From NCBI RefSeq assembly GCF_036569345.1, contig NZ_DATCQT010000185.1, forward strand, positions 1 to 64,000: a stretch of 64,000 nt of DNA. Direction: 5' to 3'. Of this stretch, positions 55,251 through 64,000 are shown piece after piece. Position 1 is the first letter of the stretch. Each line of letters begins with the position of its first letter. The notes below the pieces were generated by a model. That model had not been told where the DNA came from. It saw only the letters and a list, made by a program, of their open reading frames with translations, and searched no databases. Made by a program: the position numbers and the translations under genes. The stretch comes from Clostridium_AD sp036569345 (GTDB taxonomy: Bacteria; Bacillota; Clostridia; Clostridiales; Clostridiaceae).

Positions 55251-55355
55251 GTTATTTTACCTTTCCCAGTATGCAAGATTTGTAAAAGGATATCCTATTT
55301 GTAATTATTGTCATTCTTGGGTATTTTATTCACTTCCATAATCAAATTTTCTATA

Positions 55356-55395
55356 AAAAAACAACTGTACTATTAATAAATAGACAGTTGTTTTT
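55356..55395 (-). terminator. terminator after dapF
   Basis: AAAAACAACTGT pairs with ACAGTTGTTTTT around a loop of about 15 bases, flanked by A- and T-runs. It is directly after the dapF stop. Confidence 0.85.
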
Positions 55396-55398
55396 GTT

Positions 55399-56229
55399 CT
55401 ATTTTAAAAAATATTGACCGTCGAAGGTGATCTCTGCTGGACCTTCCATGATAACCTCCCCATTAAGAATCTCTATATTTAGTAATCCACCTGGGACCTG
55501 TACTGTAACTTTTTCCCCTGTATATCCTAGTCTATTTGCCGCTACCACCGATGCACAACTACCAGTACCACAGGCAAGTGTTGGTCCTGCACCTCTTTCC
55601 CAGGTTTTAACCTTTATCGTATTTTTGTCTACTACCTCGCAAAAATTCACATTTGTATTTTTAGGAAATAAACTGTGATGTTCAATGAATTTTCCTTCAC
55701 TTACTTCATAATCATCATGTTTTCCAAAAACAATAGTATGTGGCACACCCATAAGCATTGACGTAATATAATACTCTTTATGGTTAATTTCTAGCTTTTT
55801 ATTAATAATTTCTATGGATGATAATGCTGGTATACTTTCAGGACTAAAATTGTATTTTCCCATGTTTATAGTTACGCCTTCAGCAATTCCATCTTTAATA
55901 CATATTCTCGCAAGTTTTACACCATCGCCAGTTTCTATTTTTATGTTTTCACCTGACACGTATTTTTTTCCCCATACATATTTAGCAAAACATCTTATAC
56001 CATTACCACACATTGACGCATAAGAACCATCAGCATTAATAATAATCATTTGTATATCTGCTATATTACTTTTTCTAACCACTAAAATACCATCAGCACC
56101 TATTCCAAAGTGTCTATCACAAAGCTTGCTAGCTAATTCCTCTAAATTTACATATTTCCCTTCCAAATCCTCAATAACAATAAAATCATTTCCCGTTCCC
56201 TGCATTTTTGTAAAATTAATAATTTTCAT
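55399..56229 (-). CDS. dapF: diaminopimelate epimerase
   Basis: DapF makes meso-diaminopimelate for lysine and peptidoglycan. The 276-residue protein has the two catalytic cysteines in MCGNGIRCFAKYV and ACGTGSCASVVA. The frame opens at 56268, but ATG at 56229 has AGGAGGAG upstream and starts at the conserved FTKMQGTGNDF. It is divergent from rqcH. Confidence 0.96.
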   Translation of the reverse strand: MKIINFTKMQGTGNDFIVIEDLEGKYVNLEELASKLCDRHFGIGADGILVVRKSNIADIQMIIINADGSYASMCGNGIRCFAKYVWGKKYVSGENIKIETGDGVKLARICIKDGIAEGVTINMGKYNFSPESIPALSSIEIINKKLEINHKEYYITSMLMGVPHTIVFGKHDDYEVSEGKFIEHHSLFPKNTNVNFCEVVDKNTIKVKTWERGAGPTLACGTGSCASVVAANRLGYTGEKVTVQVPGGLLNIEILNGEVIMEGPAEITFDGQYFLK

Positions 56230-56376
56230 ATAACTCCTCCTTGCTATCCTTATGCCCTGACTTTTCAATAATTTTCTTTAATGGTATACTATTATTAACA
56301 TTATAGTATATAATGTTTTATTTACAAAGCATAAATAAAGTTTATAATGATTAAACATAATGAAAGGATGATAAAT

Positions 56377-58110
56377 ATGGCACTAGATGGAATTTATTTA
56401 TCTAGCCTCGTTGAGGAAATAAAAAATACAATTATAGATTGTAGAGTTGATAAAATAACCCAACCAGAAAAAGATGAAGTTATATTAAGTTTTAAAAAAA
56501 ATAGAAAAGTCTATAAATTATTAATAAGTTCTAGCTCCAATTATCCTAGAATTCATTTTACAGACTTTAACAAACAAAACCCAATACAGGCGCCTAAATT
56601 TTGCATGGTTCTAAGAAAATATTTAAATACTGCCACCTTATTAGATGTTAGGCAACTAAATTCAGATCGATTATTAGTTATTGGTTTTAAATCCAGCGAT
56701 GAATTAGGCTTTGACAGTGTTTACTCCTTAATAATTGAAATAATGGGTAGACACAGTAATATTAGTTTAGTTCGTACCCGAGATAATATAATTATGGATA
56801 GTATTAAACATGTTAGCTCAGACGTAAACAGTTATCGTGTTTTATATACGGGTGTAGAATATATATATCCTCCTGCGTCCACAAAATTAGATGTTTTTAA
56901 TTGTGAGTTTGATGAATTCTATGAGTATATAACTGCTAAGGACATACCATTCACAGAAAAATTTTTCACGGGCAGCTTCACAGGAATAAGCTCTAACTTA
57001 TCTTCAGAGATTTTGCACAGGTACTACGCAGAAAATACTGATTTTGATTTAGCCCATGCTAAAAACATTTATGCTTTTACAATAAACATGTTTAAAAACA
57101 TACATGACAATGTATTTTTAGCTTCCTATTCTATTAATGGTGTATTAAAAGATTTCCACTCTGTGGAACTAACCTCTTTAAAAGATTATGAATATGAAAA
57201 ATATGACTCACCATCGAAATTAATAGAGGATTTTTATTTTAGAAAAGATAAACATGATAGATTAAATGCTAAAAGCTCAAACCTTCAGAAGATAGTAAAT
57301 AACAATATTAATCGTTGTGATAAAAAAGTGAAAATACTTAACAAAACCTTAAAAGACTGCAAAACTAAAGGTGATTATAAGTTAAATGGTGAACTACTAA
57401 CTGCAAATATATACTCACTTAAAAAGGGTGACAAAGTTGCAAGTCTTATAAATTATTATAGTGAAAAAAGTGAGTACGTTCAAATAAAACTTGATGAACA
57501 AAAAACTCCATCACAAAATATTCAATACTATTACAAAAAGTATAATAAATTTAAGATAGCAGAAGAAATGGCTTTAATTCAAATGAATCTCACTAAAAAC
57601 GAATTAAACTATCTTCATTCTGTACTAACTAACATAATTAATGTAGAAAACTATAACGGAATTGAAGATATTAAAAATGAATTAATAGAAACTGAATATA
57701 TTACAGTAAAAAAACATAATAAAGCTAAAAAGGCAAAACCAACAAAACCTATGCACTTCATATCAAGTGATGGTATTGATATCTATGTTGGTAGAAATAA
57801 TATTCAAAACGATTTATTAACATTAAAATTTGCCAATAAAAGTGATATGTGGCTACACACAAAAGATATACCTGGTTCTCATGTAATTATTAAAACCATT
57901 GATAATATACCTGAAACCACACTACTCGAGGCTGGAAACTTATCAGCATTTTATAGCAAATCTCAAAATTCCTCAAGTGTACCTGTTGATTACACTCAAG
58001 TGAGAAATGTAAAGAAACCCACAGGTGCAAAACCAGGCATGGTTATATACTCTACAAACAAAACTATGTATATAACGCCAAGTGAAAGTACGTTAGAAAG
58101 AGTTGACTAA
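56377..58110 (+). CDS. rqcH: NFACT family Rqc2/RqcH ribosome quality control protein
   Basis: RqcH binds split 50S subunits and adds C-terminal alanine tails to stalled chains. The 577-residue protein has NFACT-N (MALDGIYLSSLVEEI and EIMGRHSNI), a long coiled coil (about 290-440) and the C-terminal NFACT-R block DMWLHTKDIPGSHVIIK. It was formerly annotated as fibronectin-binding protein. ATG at 56377 is chosen over 56347, with AAAGGA upstream. Confidence 0.93.
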   Translation: MALDGIYLSSLVEEIKNTIIDCRVDKITQPEKDEVILSFKKNRKVYKLLISSSSNYPRIHFTDFNKQNPIQAPKFCMVLRKYLNTATLLDVRQLNSDRLLVIGFKSSDELGFDSVYSLIIEIMGRHSNISLVRTRDNIIMDSIKHVSSDVNSYRVLYTGVEYIYPPASTKLDVFNCEFDEFYEYITAKDIPFTEKFFTGSFTGISSNLSSEILHRYYAENTDFDLAHAKNIYAFTINMFKNIHDNVFLASYSINGVLKDFHSVELTSLKDYEYEKYDSPSKLIEDFYFRKDKHDRLNAKSSNLQKIVNNNINRCDKKVKILNKTLKDCKTKGDYKLNGELLTANIYSLKKGDKVASLINYYSEKSEYVQIKLDEQKTPSQNIQYYYKKYNKFKIAEEMALIQMNLTKNELNYLHSVLTNIINVENYNGIEDIKNELIETEYITVKKHNKAKKAKPTKPMHFISSDGIDIYVGRNNIQNDLLTLKFANKSDMWLHTKDIPGSHVIIKTIDNIPETTLLEAGNLSAFYSKSQNSSSVPVDYTQVRNVKKPTGAKPGMVIYSTNKTMYITPSESTLERVD

Positions 58111-58130
58111 AAAATAGGATTAATATTAAC

Positions 58131-58170
58131 AAAGAAAAACGACTATATGCTAACATAGTCGTTTTTCTTT
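58131..58170 (+). terminator. terminator after rqcH
   Basis: AAAGAAAAACGACTA and its complement around a 10-base loop end in a T-run. It lies 20 bases after the rqcH stop. Confidence 0.9.
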
Positions 58171-58248
58171 TATCTAAATGGTTTGTAAACATAAGTTACA
58201 TAATAAATAATAACTTTTAATTGAAATTATCAACGAGAATAAATTTAA

Positions 58249-58440
58249 CTACTTTTGATTAATTTCAATGCTCTGAACAAATTCAGCATTAACAAGTACG
58301 TTACATTTTTTAGTTTCAACCTCAATCCAATTATCAATTACATCAATTATTTTCCCTGCTACAACAACTATACCTGATGATCCTGTGCTTAATATCCTAC
58401 AACATTGTCCTACACATTTTTTAATTACCTCGTTAGGCAT
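58249..58440 (-). CDS. small conserved-looking protein, function unknown
   Basis: The 63-residue product is hydrophilic to mixed, with Cys residues at 9, 13, 14 and 45 and a beta-rich pattern around GIVVVAGKIIDVIDNWIEVET. It might be an SH3-like or Hfq-like small fold, but I do not recognise it firmly. AGGAG precedes the ATG. It stands alone, beside the structured repeat. Confidence 0.6.
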   Translation of the reverse strand: MPNEVIKKCVGQCCRILSTGSSGIVVVAGKIIDVIDNWIEVETKKCNVLVNAEFVQSIEINQK

Positions 58441-58599
58441 GATAATTATCTCCTTTTTAATTGTATTACATTCATAATACCTTATTTTTACTAGTTTATA
58501 TAATTATAGTCAAAAAATAAGACAAGAGATATACATATAATATATCCCTTGTCTTATCTTCATTTAGAAATCCTCATACCCATACCAATATCGGGTTAA

Positions 58600-58900
58600 C
58601 GAGCTCTCTTTCCTATCCCTTGACCTTACCGCAGAGACATGCATAAAAGTATAAACTTTCTCCAAAGTGACTTGCAATAAGTAATGAAAAAACATTGAAA
58701 TTCAATTTACTAATTCTTCTTTTTCCGATATAAATTTCTCGTAAGCCTGCCAGGACGGCAGGCTAGCAAACCTGAGCCAGGACGGCGAATGTGAGTGTTA
58801 GAGAAATTTATATAGGAAAAAGATTAGAATTTGTTAATTGAATTTCACGTTTCGATTTCTTATTTCAAATCACGTCCAGGAGTACTTTTATACTGGTCGC
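58600..58900. repeat. structured intergenic repeat with nested inverted repeats
   Basis: Long imperfect arms at 58697-58740 and 58801-58846 pair with each other. Inside lie two GC-rich hairpins with the same AGGAC loop: GCC-TGCC...GGCAGGC at 58745-58763 and GCC...GGC at 58776-58786. Outside, ATAAAAGTAT near 58643 partly pairs with AGTACTTTTAT near 58882. The GC content is far above the surroundings. It may be a MITE-like mobile repeat or a structured RNA. Confidence 0.7.
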
Positions 58901-58904
58901 ACCC

Positions 58905-60044
58905 TTAGTCTTCTTTTTTCTTCCTAGGAATTTCTTTTATATATTGATAATAATAACATAGTAATCTACCATTATATAATTTTCTGTTTTTATCTGCTTT
59001 TTTCCCAAATTCCTTTTGAAACTCACGATTAGATGTTATAACAAAGCAAGACCACTCATTTAAGCTTGAATACATTTCGCCAAGATCAACATGAAGTTTT
59101 TTTACCTCTTCTACCTCACCCAATCTTTCTCCATATGGTGGATTTGTAATTATAACCCCATATTTTTGCCTAGACGTAAACTCTTGCATTGGTATCTTTT
59201 GAAATTTTATAAATTCCTTAACTCCTGCTTTTTCAGCATTCTGACCTGCTGTCCTAAGTAGCGAGGCGTCAATATCTGATGCTAGTATATCAACTTCGTT
59301 TGGGTTTATAGTTTTTCTTGCGCCTTCTCGTACTTGCTCCCAAACATCCTTCTCTATATTGGGCCAAGTCTCACTCACAAATTCTCTGTTTAATCCTGGC
59401 GCCATGTTTTTCGCTATTAGGGCTGCTTCTATTGGAATAGTTCCCGAACCACAAAGTGGATCAGCTAAAACTCTTGAGCTATCCCATTTACTTATTAACA
59501 CAAGGGCTGCAGCTAAAGTTTCCTTGAGTGGTGCCTCACCTGCATATTCTCTATATCCTCTCTTATGTAGTCCGACTCCTGAGGTATCTACGGATAGTGT
59601 TACTATATCTCTTAAAATTGCAACCTCTATCTTATAAACAGGACCATCTTCTGAAAACCACTCTTTATCATACTTTTTCTTCATTGATTCTACTACTGCC
59701 TTTTTTACTATGCCTTGACAATCTGGCACACTATGAAGCTGTGATTTTACTGATTTGCCTATAATATGCATTTTACCGTCTTCAGGTATTAAATTACCCC
59801 AATCTACTGCAAGTGTTCCTTGAAATAAGTCTTCGAAGGACAATGCCTTAAATTCAGCCATCTTGATATAAAGTCTCTCTGCGGTTCTAAGCCAAGTATT
59901 GCATATAGCAATATCCATTTCATCCCCTTCAAAAGTTACTCTTCCGTTTTCTACAATTAAATTTTCGTACCCTAGTACTTTTAGTTCCTTAGCTGTAACT
60001 GCTTCTATTCCAAAAGTAGTAGTGGCGATTAGTGTATACATCAT
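58905..60044 (-). CDS. RlmL-like THUMP-domain rRNA guanine methyltransferase
   Basis: The 379-residue protein has an N-terminal THUMP domain (residues about 40-155) and a Rossmann methyltransferase domain, with PLCGSGTIPIEAAL and the catalytic TNPPYGERLG. It resembles Bacillus YpsC and RlmL, which methylate a 23S rRNA guanine N2. The start uses ATG-ATG; AGGAG precedes it. Confidence 0.88.
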   Translation of the reverse strand: MMYTLIATTTFGIEAVTAKELKVLGYENLIVENGRVTFEGDEMDIAICNTWLRTAERLYIKMAEFKALSFEDLFQGTLAVDWGNLIPEDGKMHIIGKSVKSQLHSVPDCQGIVKKAVVESMKKKYDKEWFSEDGPVYKIEVAILRDIVTLSVDTSGVGLHKRGYREYAGEAPLKETLAAALVLISKWDSSRVLADPLCGSGTIPIEAALIAKNMAPGLNREFVSETWPNIEKDVWEQVREGARKTINPNEVDILASDIDASLLRTAGQNAEKAGVKEFIKFQKIPMQEFTSRQKYGVIITNPPYGERLGEVEEVKKLHVDLGEMYSSLNEWSCFVITSNREFQKEFGKKADKNRKLYNGRLLCYYYQYIKEIPRKKKED

Positions 60045-60148
60045 ATATTATCTCTCCTATTTCTTCTTATGCTTTTTGCTACTATCTCATATTATAATAT
60101 CTCTATTTGTTATTATTGTCTAGAATTTTTAAATTAGACTTCTCTTTA

Positions 60149-60183
60149 AAAAAATAAAAGTGCCAGAATTACTCTGACACTTA
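60149..60183 (-). terminator. terminator after uraA
   Basis: AAGTGTCAGAG and CTGGCACTT pair with one mismatch around a 5-base loop and are followed by a long T-run on the minus strand. Confidence 0.88.
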
Positions 60184-60198
60184 TGTTGGTAAATTTTA

Positions 60199-61479
60199 TT
60201 AATTATCAGTCTTACTATTTACGGGTAAAATTAAGTTTAAAATTATACCAACCAAAGTCGCTAAAGCAACTCCTGCAATATCAACTTGTGCTCCGAAGAA
60301 TGGGAACTTAATACCACCTCCACCAATACCTAAAACTATTATAACTGAAGCAATTATCAAATTTCTCTTTTTACTAAAATCAACTTTATCCTCCACAAAA
60401 ATTCTAAAACCAGAGGATGCAATTATTCCAAATAACATTACGCTAACTCCCCCAATTACAGGTAGTGGAATATTACCTATTACTTCAGAAACTGGACCTA
60501 TGAAGGATAATATAATTGCAATTATAGCAGCCCCTCCAATTACCCAAACACTGTATACCTTTGTAATTGCCATAACTCCTATATTTTCACCGTAAGTCGT
60601 ATTAGGAGGCCCACCTACAAAACCAGCAAACATTGTAGCAATACCATCTCCCATAATTGATCTATGAAGCCCTGGATCTTTTGCAAAGTCGCGTCCACAA
60701 ACATTACTTGTAACATATACATGTCCAATATGTTCAGCTAAAGTTACAAAAGCAACTGGAGCCATAAGCATTATAGCATTTATGTTAAAGGTTGGGAAAA
60801 CAAAACTCGGTAATCTAATAAACTCTGCAGCCCCTATTTTTGTTAGAACTTCCTGTGGAATTACTCCTAAAATTATAGAAAGTATATATCCAACTGCCAT
60901 GGCAATCAAAATCGGTACTACCCCGAAAAATCCTTTAAAATACATAGAGCCCATTATTGCTGTTCCTAAAGTTACCATTGATACTAATATCCATGTGGCT
61001 CTAGATACACCTTCAAGTGTTGGGCTTGTAAAGGTTGCATTTAATCCTGACCAATTTATTGCGGTGCCAGCTAAGCTAAGTCCTATTACAATTACAACAG
61101 AACCTACCACAACTGGGGATAAAATTCTATCTAACCATTTAGTTCCTACAAGCTTAATAATTAATGCTACGATTACGTATACCAACCCCGAAGCAATAAT
61201 ACCAGATAGCATAGAACTTTGTCCATATAACTTTGTAGCTACACCCATGGGTCCTATAAATGCAAAGGATGAACCTACATATGCCGGAAGCCTAGCTTTT
61301 GTACATAAAATATACAAAAGTGTTCCCACACCGCTACAAAATAGTGCAATTGAAGGACTAAGACCTGTGAGCATTGGTACAAGAATAGTTGCCCCAACCA
61401 TTGCAAACAAGTGCTGGAAACTTAATGGGAGAGTCTTTAATATGGGTAATTTTTCATCAACATCTATGAAATCTTTCAT
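60199..61479 (-). CDS. uraA: uracil permease
   Basis: The 426-residue NCS2 transporter has about 12-14 membrane segments with blocks LPLSFQHLFAMVGATILVPM, AFVTLAEHIGHVYVTSNV and GGPPNTTYGENIGVMAIT, all characteristic of UraA/PyrP. It imports uracil with protons. It follows pyrR and shares its attenuated leader. Confidence 0.95.
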   Translation of the reverse strand: MKDFIDVDEKLPILKTLPLSFQHLFAMVGATILVPMLTGLSPSIALFCSGVGTLLYILCTKARLPAYVGSSFAFIGPMGVATKLYGQSSMLSGIIASGLVYVIVALIIKLVGTKWLDRILSPVVVGSVVIVIGLSLAGTAINWSGLNATFTSPTLEGVSRATWILVSMVTLGTAIMGSMYFKGFFGVVPILIAMAVGYILSIILGVIPQEVLTKIGAAEFIRLPSFVFPTFNINAIMLMAPVAFVTLAEHIGHVYVTSNVCGRDFAKDPGLHRSIMGDGIATMFAGFVGGPPNTTYGENIGVMAITKVYSVWVIGGAAIIAIILSFIGPVSEVIGNIPLPVIGGVSVMLFGIIASSGFRIFVEDKVDFSKKRNLIIASVIIVLGIGGGGIKFPFFGAQVDIAGVALATLVGIILNLILPVNSKTDN

Positions 61480-61545
61480 TTGTTCCTCCTTTTAGTCTCG
61501 CTGGACTATATTAAAAGATTATGTATCCTCCTTGAAGCTATATCT

Positions 61546-62079
61546 TTAAAGTTCATATATACTAACTGAATCTTTTTCATCAATTTCTAAAAGTTCAACA
61601 GAAATCATCTCTTTGCCTGAAGTAGGTATATTTTTTCCTACATAGTCTGCTCTAATAGGTAGCTCTCTATGCCCTCTATCTACTAAAACGGCTAATTGTA
61701 TCATTTGAGGTCTACCATTATCTATTAATGCCTCTATTGCTGCTCTAGCAGTTCTTCCAGTATACAATACATCATCTACTAAAATTATTTTTTTACCTCT
61801 TACCTCTATTTCTAAATTATTATTTAATACTGGCTGATTGTGTATTGATGTAAGGTCATCTCTATATAAAGTAATATCAACGCTGCTTACTGGAACTTTG
61901 ATTCCCTCAAACTTCTCTATTAAAAGAGCAATTCTTTCTGCTATTGGTACCCCTCGCCTTTTAATTCCTACAAGAATAATATTTTCTATTCCTTTATTTT
62001 TTTCTACAATTTCATGTGCCACTCTTGTAAGTGTTCTTTCAATTGCTTTTTCATCTAATAACACTGATTTAAATTCCAT
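61546..62079 (-). CDS. pyrR: bifunctional pyr operon regulator/uracil phosphoribosyltransferase PyrR
   Basis: PyrR binds leader RNA of pyrimidine genes when UMP is high and promotes termination. The 177-residue protein has the PRPP loop ILVDDVLYTGRTARAA and IVGIKRRGVPIAER. Its own leader carries the PyrR site and terminator, so it represses itself together with uraA. Confidence 0.96.
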   Translation of the reverse strand: MEFKSVLLDEKAIERTLTRVAHEIVEKNKGIENIILVGIKRRGVPIAERIALLIEKFEGIKVPVSSVDITLYRDDLTSIHNQPVLNNNLEIEVRGKKIILVDDVLYTGRTARAAIEALIDNGRPQMIQLAVLVDRGHRELPIRADYVGKNIPTSGKEMISVELLEIDEKDSVSIYEL

Positions 62080-62128
62080 TATTTCACCCCCTATAAATAG
62101 TATTATTTATTCTAATTTACCAATATAA

Positions 62129-62225
62129 AAAGCCTTTACCAAAAGGTAAAGGCATACTATACTTGTTTAATAGTATTGCTATCTTTATCCTTATGATCTC
62201 TCTGGAACATTTAAAGGCATAGATA
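62129..62225 (-). promoter_or_regulatory. PyrR-dependent transcription attenuator
   Basis: On the minus strand, GTTCCAGAGAGATC (62208-62195) matches the PyrR binding loop. ATGCCTTTAAAT (62220-62209) just ahead resembles the 5-prime arm of the terminator. The terminator itself is GCCTTTACC-loop-GGTAAAGGC (62153-62132) and a T-run. This is the usual anti-antiterminator arrangement upstream of pyrR. Confidence 0.85.
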
Positions 62226-62299
62226 TTATATTAAAATCAGAACAACTTATGACATATGTACTTGTATCGTCAATATTTTATCACAAGCTAAACACTATT

Positions 62300-63211
62300 T
62301 CAACTGTTTTTTAACTTAGCTATCAGTTTTTCTAGATAATCTGGAAGCGGTGAAGCAAATTCCATATATTCATTAGTCCTTGGGTGAATGAATCCAAGTC
62401 TTTTTGCATGAAGAACTTGACCTTTTAAGTTAAAGCTCTGCTTTTTGAAACCATATATTAAATCACCAACTAAAGGATGTCCTATCTTTGCCATATGTAC
62501 TCTTATTTGATGAGTTCGCCCTGTCTCTAAGTTACATTCTACTAATGTGTACTTATCAAATCTTTCTATTACTTTATAGTGGGTAACAGCCTTCTTACCA
62601 CTTTCAACTATGGCCATTTTTATCCTGTCCTTAGGATGTCTCCCAATGGGCGCATCAATAGTACCTTCATCACTTTTAATTACACCTTCTACAAGAGCTA
62701 CATAACTTCTTGTCATTGAATGATCCTTAAGTTGGGCTGCAAGAGAATTATGTGCATTATCATTTTTAGCAACCACTAATGCCCCAGATGTGTCTTTATC
62801 GATTCTATGCACTATCCCAGGTCTTAACACACCGTTAATTCCAGATAGGTCTGTGCAATGATTTAGCAGTGCATTAACTAGTGTTCCACTATAATTTCCT
62901 GGTGCAGGATGAACCACCATATCCTGTGGTTTATTAATTACAATAACATCACTATCTTCATATAAAATATCTAAGGGTATATCTTCTGCTTTTACGTTTA
63001 GTTCTACAGGTTCTGGAATTTTCAACGTAATTATATCCCCTAATTTCAATTTAAAATTACTTTTTTTACATTTTCCATTTACAATAGCATTTCCACCCTC
63101 AATAACTCCTTGAATATAAGATCTAGATTTATCTTCAAATTTATTTGAAATAAACAAATCTAATCGTACGCCCACTAAGCTTTCATCAACTTTAAACTCA
63201 TAACTGTCCAT
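62300..63211 (-). CDS. RluD-family 23S rRNA pseudouridine synthase
   Basis: The 303-residue protein has an N-terminal S4 domain (residues 10-75) and the catalytic block RIDKDTSGALVVAKND containing the essential Asp, followed by GRTHQIRVHMAKIGHPLVGD. The family isomerises 23S rRNA uridines. It directly follows lspA, with only the stop and start adjoining. Confidence 0.93.
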   Translation of the reverse strand: MDSYEFKVDESLVGVRLDLFISNKFEDKSRSYIQGVIEGGNAIVNGKCKKSNFKLKLGDIITLKIPEPVELNVKAEDIPLDILYEDSDVIVINKPQDMVVHPAPGNYSGTLVNALLNHCTDLSGINGVLRPGIVHRIDKDTSGALVVAKNDNAHNSLAAQLKDHSMTRSYVALVEGVIKSDEGTIDAPIGRHPKDRIKMAIVESGKKAVTHYKVIERFDKYTLVECNLETGRTHQIRVHMAKIGHPLVGDLIYGFKKQSFNLKGQVLHAKRLGFIHPRTNEYMEFASPLPDYLEKLIAKLKNS

Positions 63212-63658
63212 TTATACCTCATCCTTTACTATAGAAATCGCCAAAATTAATGTTCCCACAACTACTAACATATCCGCTACGTTAAATGTTGGGAAATAAT
63301 ATACATCTTTAAAATGAAGTAAAATAAAGTCTACAACATATTTATAAAATATTCTATCATATAAATTTCCCAGTGCTCCACTTATAATCAAAGCAAAACT
63401 TATTCTTAGGAGTTTCGATTTTGGCTTACACTTAATAATATAGTATATCATACCTGCTATAATAAGTAGCGTAACTAAAGCGAGCAATATCAATTTATTT
63501 TGCAAAATTCCAAAAGCTGCTCCTCTATTTTCCAAATACTCTAATTTAAAAAAATCTTTAATTAATATAACTCCATCGGTTTGTTTCAAAGAACCTAGAG
63601 CCCAAATTTTAGTTAATCTGTCTAATAACAATCCCAAAAAAATAATCAGAAATTCCAT
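63212..63658 (-). CDS. lspA: lipoprotein signal peptidase
   Basis: LspA cleaves lipoprotein signal peptides after lipidation. The 148-residue protein has four membrane segments and the catalytic Asp pair in GNLYDRIFYKYVVDF and FNVADMLVVVG. A G-rich ribosome binding site precedes the ATG. lspA-rluD is a standard pair. Confidence 0.95.
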   Translation of the reverse strand: MEFLIIFLGLLLDRLTKIWALGSLKQTDGVILIKDFFKLEYLENRGAAFGILQNKLILLALVTLLIIAGMIYYIIKCKPKSKLLRISFALIISGALGNLYDRIFYKYVVDFILLHFKDVYYFPTFNVADMLVVVGTLILAISIVKDEV

Positions 63659-63771
63659 ACCCTTCCCCCCATTTGATGTAAAAAAAGTACATATTGCTAT
63701 TAATTTGTGTTTTCCATGTAATAAATCTCCACAATATATACTTTTTTTACTCTTTGTAATTCATTTTATTG

Positions 63772-64000
63772 TTAATCCGGTAATTGATTTTTATATTGCT
63801 GATTACTTATTTTTTCTATTGGTTCAACATATCCGTCGTCGTCATCATCGTAGAACTCAACAATGTCTTCTAATTTATTAAAACGTTCTAATGCCTGATA
63901 AGTATCCTCGGCATCAACACCTACTTCGCCTTTGCTATTGTATTTAAAAAATGTACCAAGTACATCCTCTGTAGAGGATCTATTGTTTTGCTCTGCTGGA
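63772..64000 (-). CDS. partial DksA/TraR-like (YteA-type) protein, C-terminal end
   Basis: The frame is open from the window edge to a stop at 63774-63772. It encodes the C-terminal 75 or so residues: acidic, with VEFYDDDDDGYVEPIEKIS, and no zinc finger in the visible part. By position beside lspA and by the VGVDAEDTYQALERFN block it resembles the YteA sporulation-related DksA-like family. The start is outside the window. Confidence 0.65.
   Translation of the reverse strand, partial: PAEQNNRSSTEDVLGTFFKYNSKGEVGVDAEDTYQALERFNKLEDIVEFYDDDDDGYVEPIEKISNQQYKNQLPD

Noticed and set aside
58745..58786. CRISPR-like repeats
   Set aside because: The two AGGAC-loop hairpins differ in length and flanks and occur only twice; no spacer array or cas gene is present.
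60782..61495. Long plus-strand frame of 237 codons opposite uraA
   Set aside because: It is an antisense shadow of the highly constrained uraA gene, has no ribosome binding site and no family-like sequence.
1..64000. tRNA or rRNA genes
   Set aside because: No stretch with the expected GC-rich cloverleaf or rRNA signatures was noticed; the few GC-rich patches are hairpins or repeats.

Overview
The window looks like chromosomal DNA from an endospore-forming Clostridium (Clostridiaceae). It is very AT-rich, has strong AGGAGG-type ribosome binding sites and frequent TTG/GTG starts, and carries a dense set of clostridial sporulation genes (spo0A, spoIVB, spoIIM, spoIIIAA-AH, gerW/ytfJ, dacF). No rRNA, tRNA or CRISPR array was seen.

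Region 1 (0-5.3 kb) holds a small membrane protein, a large secreted glycosidase-like protein, an acyltransferase and a CmpB-type membrane protein. Region 2 (5.4-14.2 kb, minus strand) is a surface-glycan cluster. It contains rfbF, rfbG and rfbH (CDP-4-keto-3,6-dideoxyhexose synthesis), a thiamine-diphosphate acetohydroxyacid-synthase-like enzyme, an SDR, a membrane-anchored GT2, a GtrA protein and a large polytopic membrane protein. By analogy with YerE/YerF this could make a branched yersiniose-like sugar and place it on an envelope polymer.

Region 3 (14.6-22.3 kb) is the most unusual part. A gene for a Cys-rich FAD/NAD-binding reductase appears to be split in frame. Its first 16 codons are at 22286-22239 and the remainder runs from 16885 to 15938, both on the minus strand. 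The 5,356 bp between them carry a PAP2 phosphatase, a ClpE-like ATPase, a previously unlisted 50-aa ORF and a large serine recombinase next to one end. Both junctions share TGT (ACA on the plus strand). The two element ends form an imperfect dyad (9 of 12 positions) whose centre falls on the TG of that triplet. Joining the halves gives a 330-aa protein and reconnects the operon with its downstream FAD oxidoreductase. SigK-like promoters can be read in front of both the split gene and the 50-aa ORF. I therefore propose a skin-like intervening element removed during sporulation, with the 50-aa protein as a candidate directionality factor.

Region 4 (22.4-48.5 kb) is a conserved Firmicute block: a D,D-carboxypeptidase, DUF2953-gerW, scpAB, dacF, a xerD-like gene, spoIIM, spo0A, spoIVB, recN, argR, nadK, tlyA, dxs, ispA, xseBA, folD, nusB, asp23, spoIIIAH-AA and efp. 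A good SigH promoter and a 0A box lie upstream of spo0A. Region 5 (48.8-55.3 kb) is a type IV pilus operon (pilB, pilC, four prepilin-like proteins, PilM/N/O-like proteins). Region 6 (55.4-64 kb) has dapF, rqcH, a structured repeat, an RlmL-like methyltransferase, uraA and pyrR behind a PyrR-type attenuator, an RluD-family synthase, lspA and the end of a DksA/YteA-like gene.
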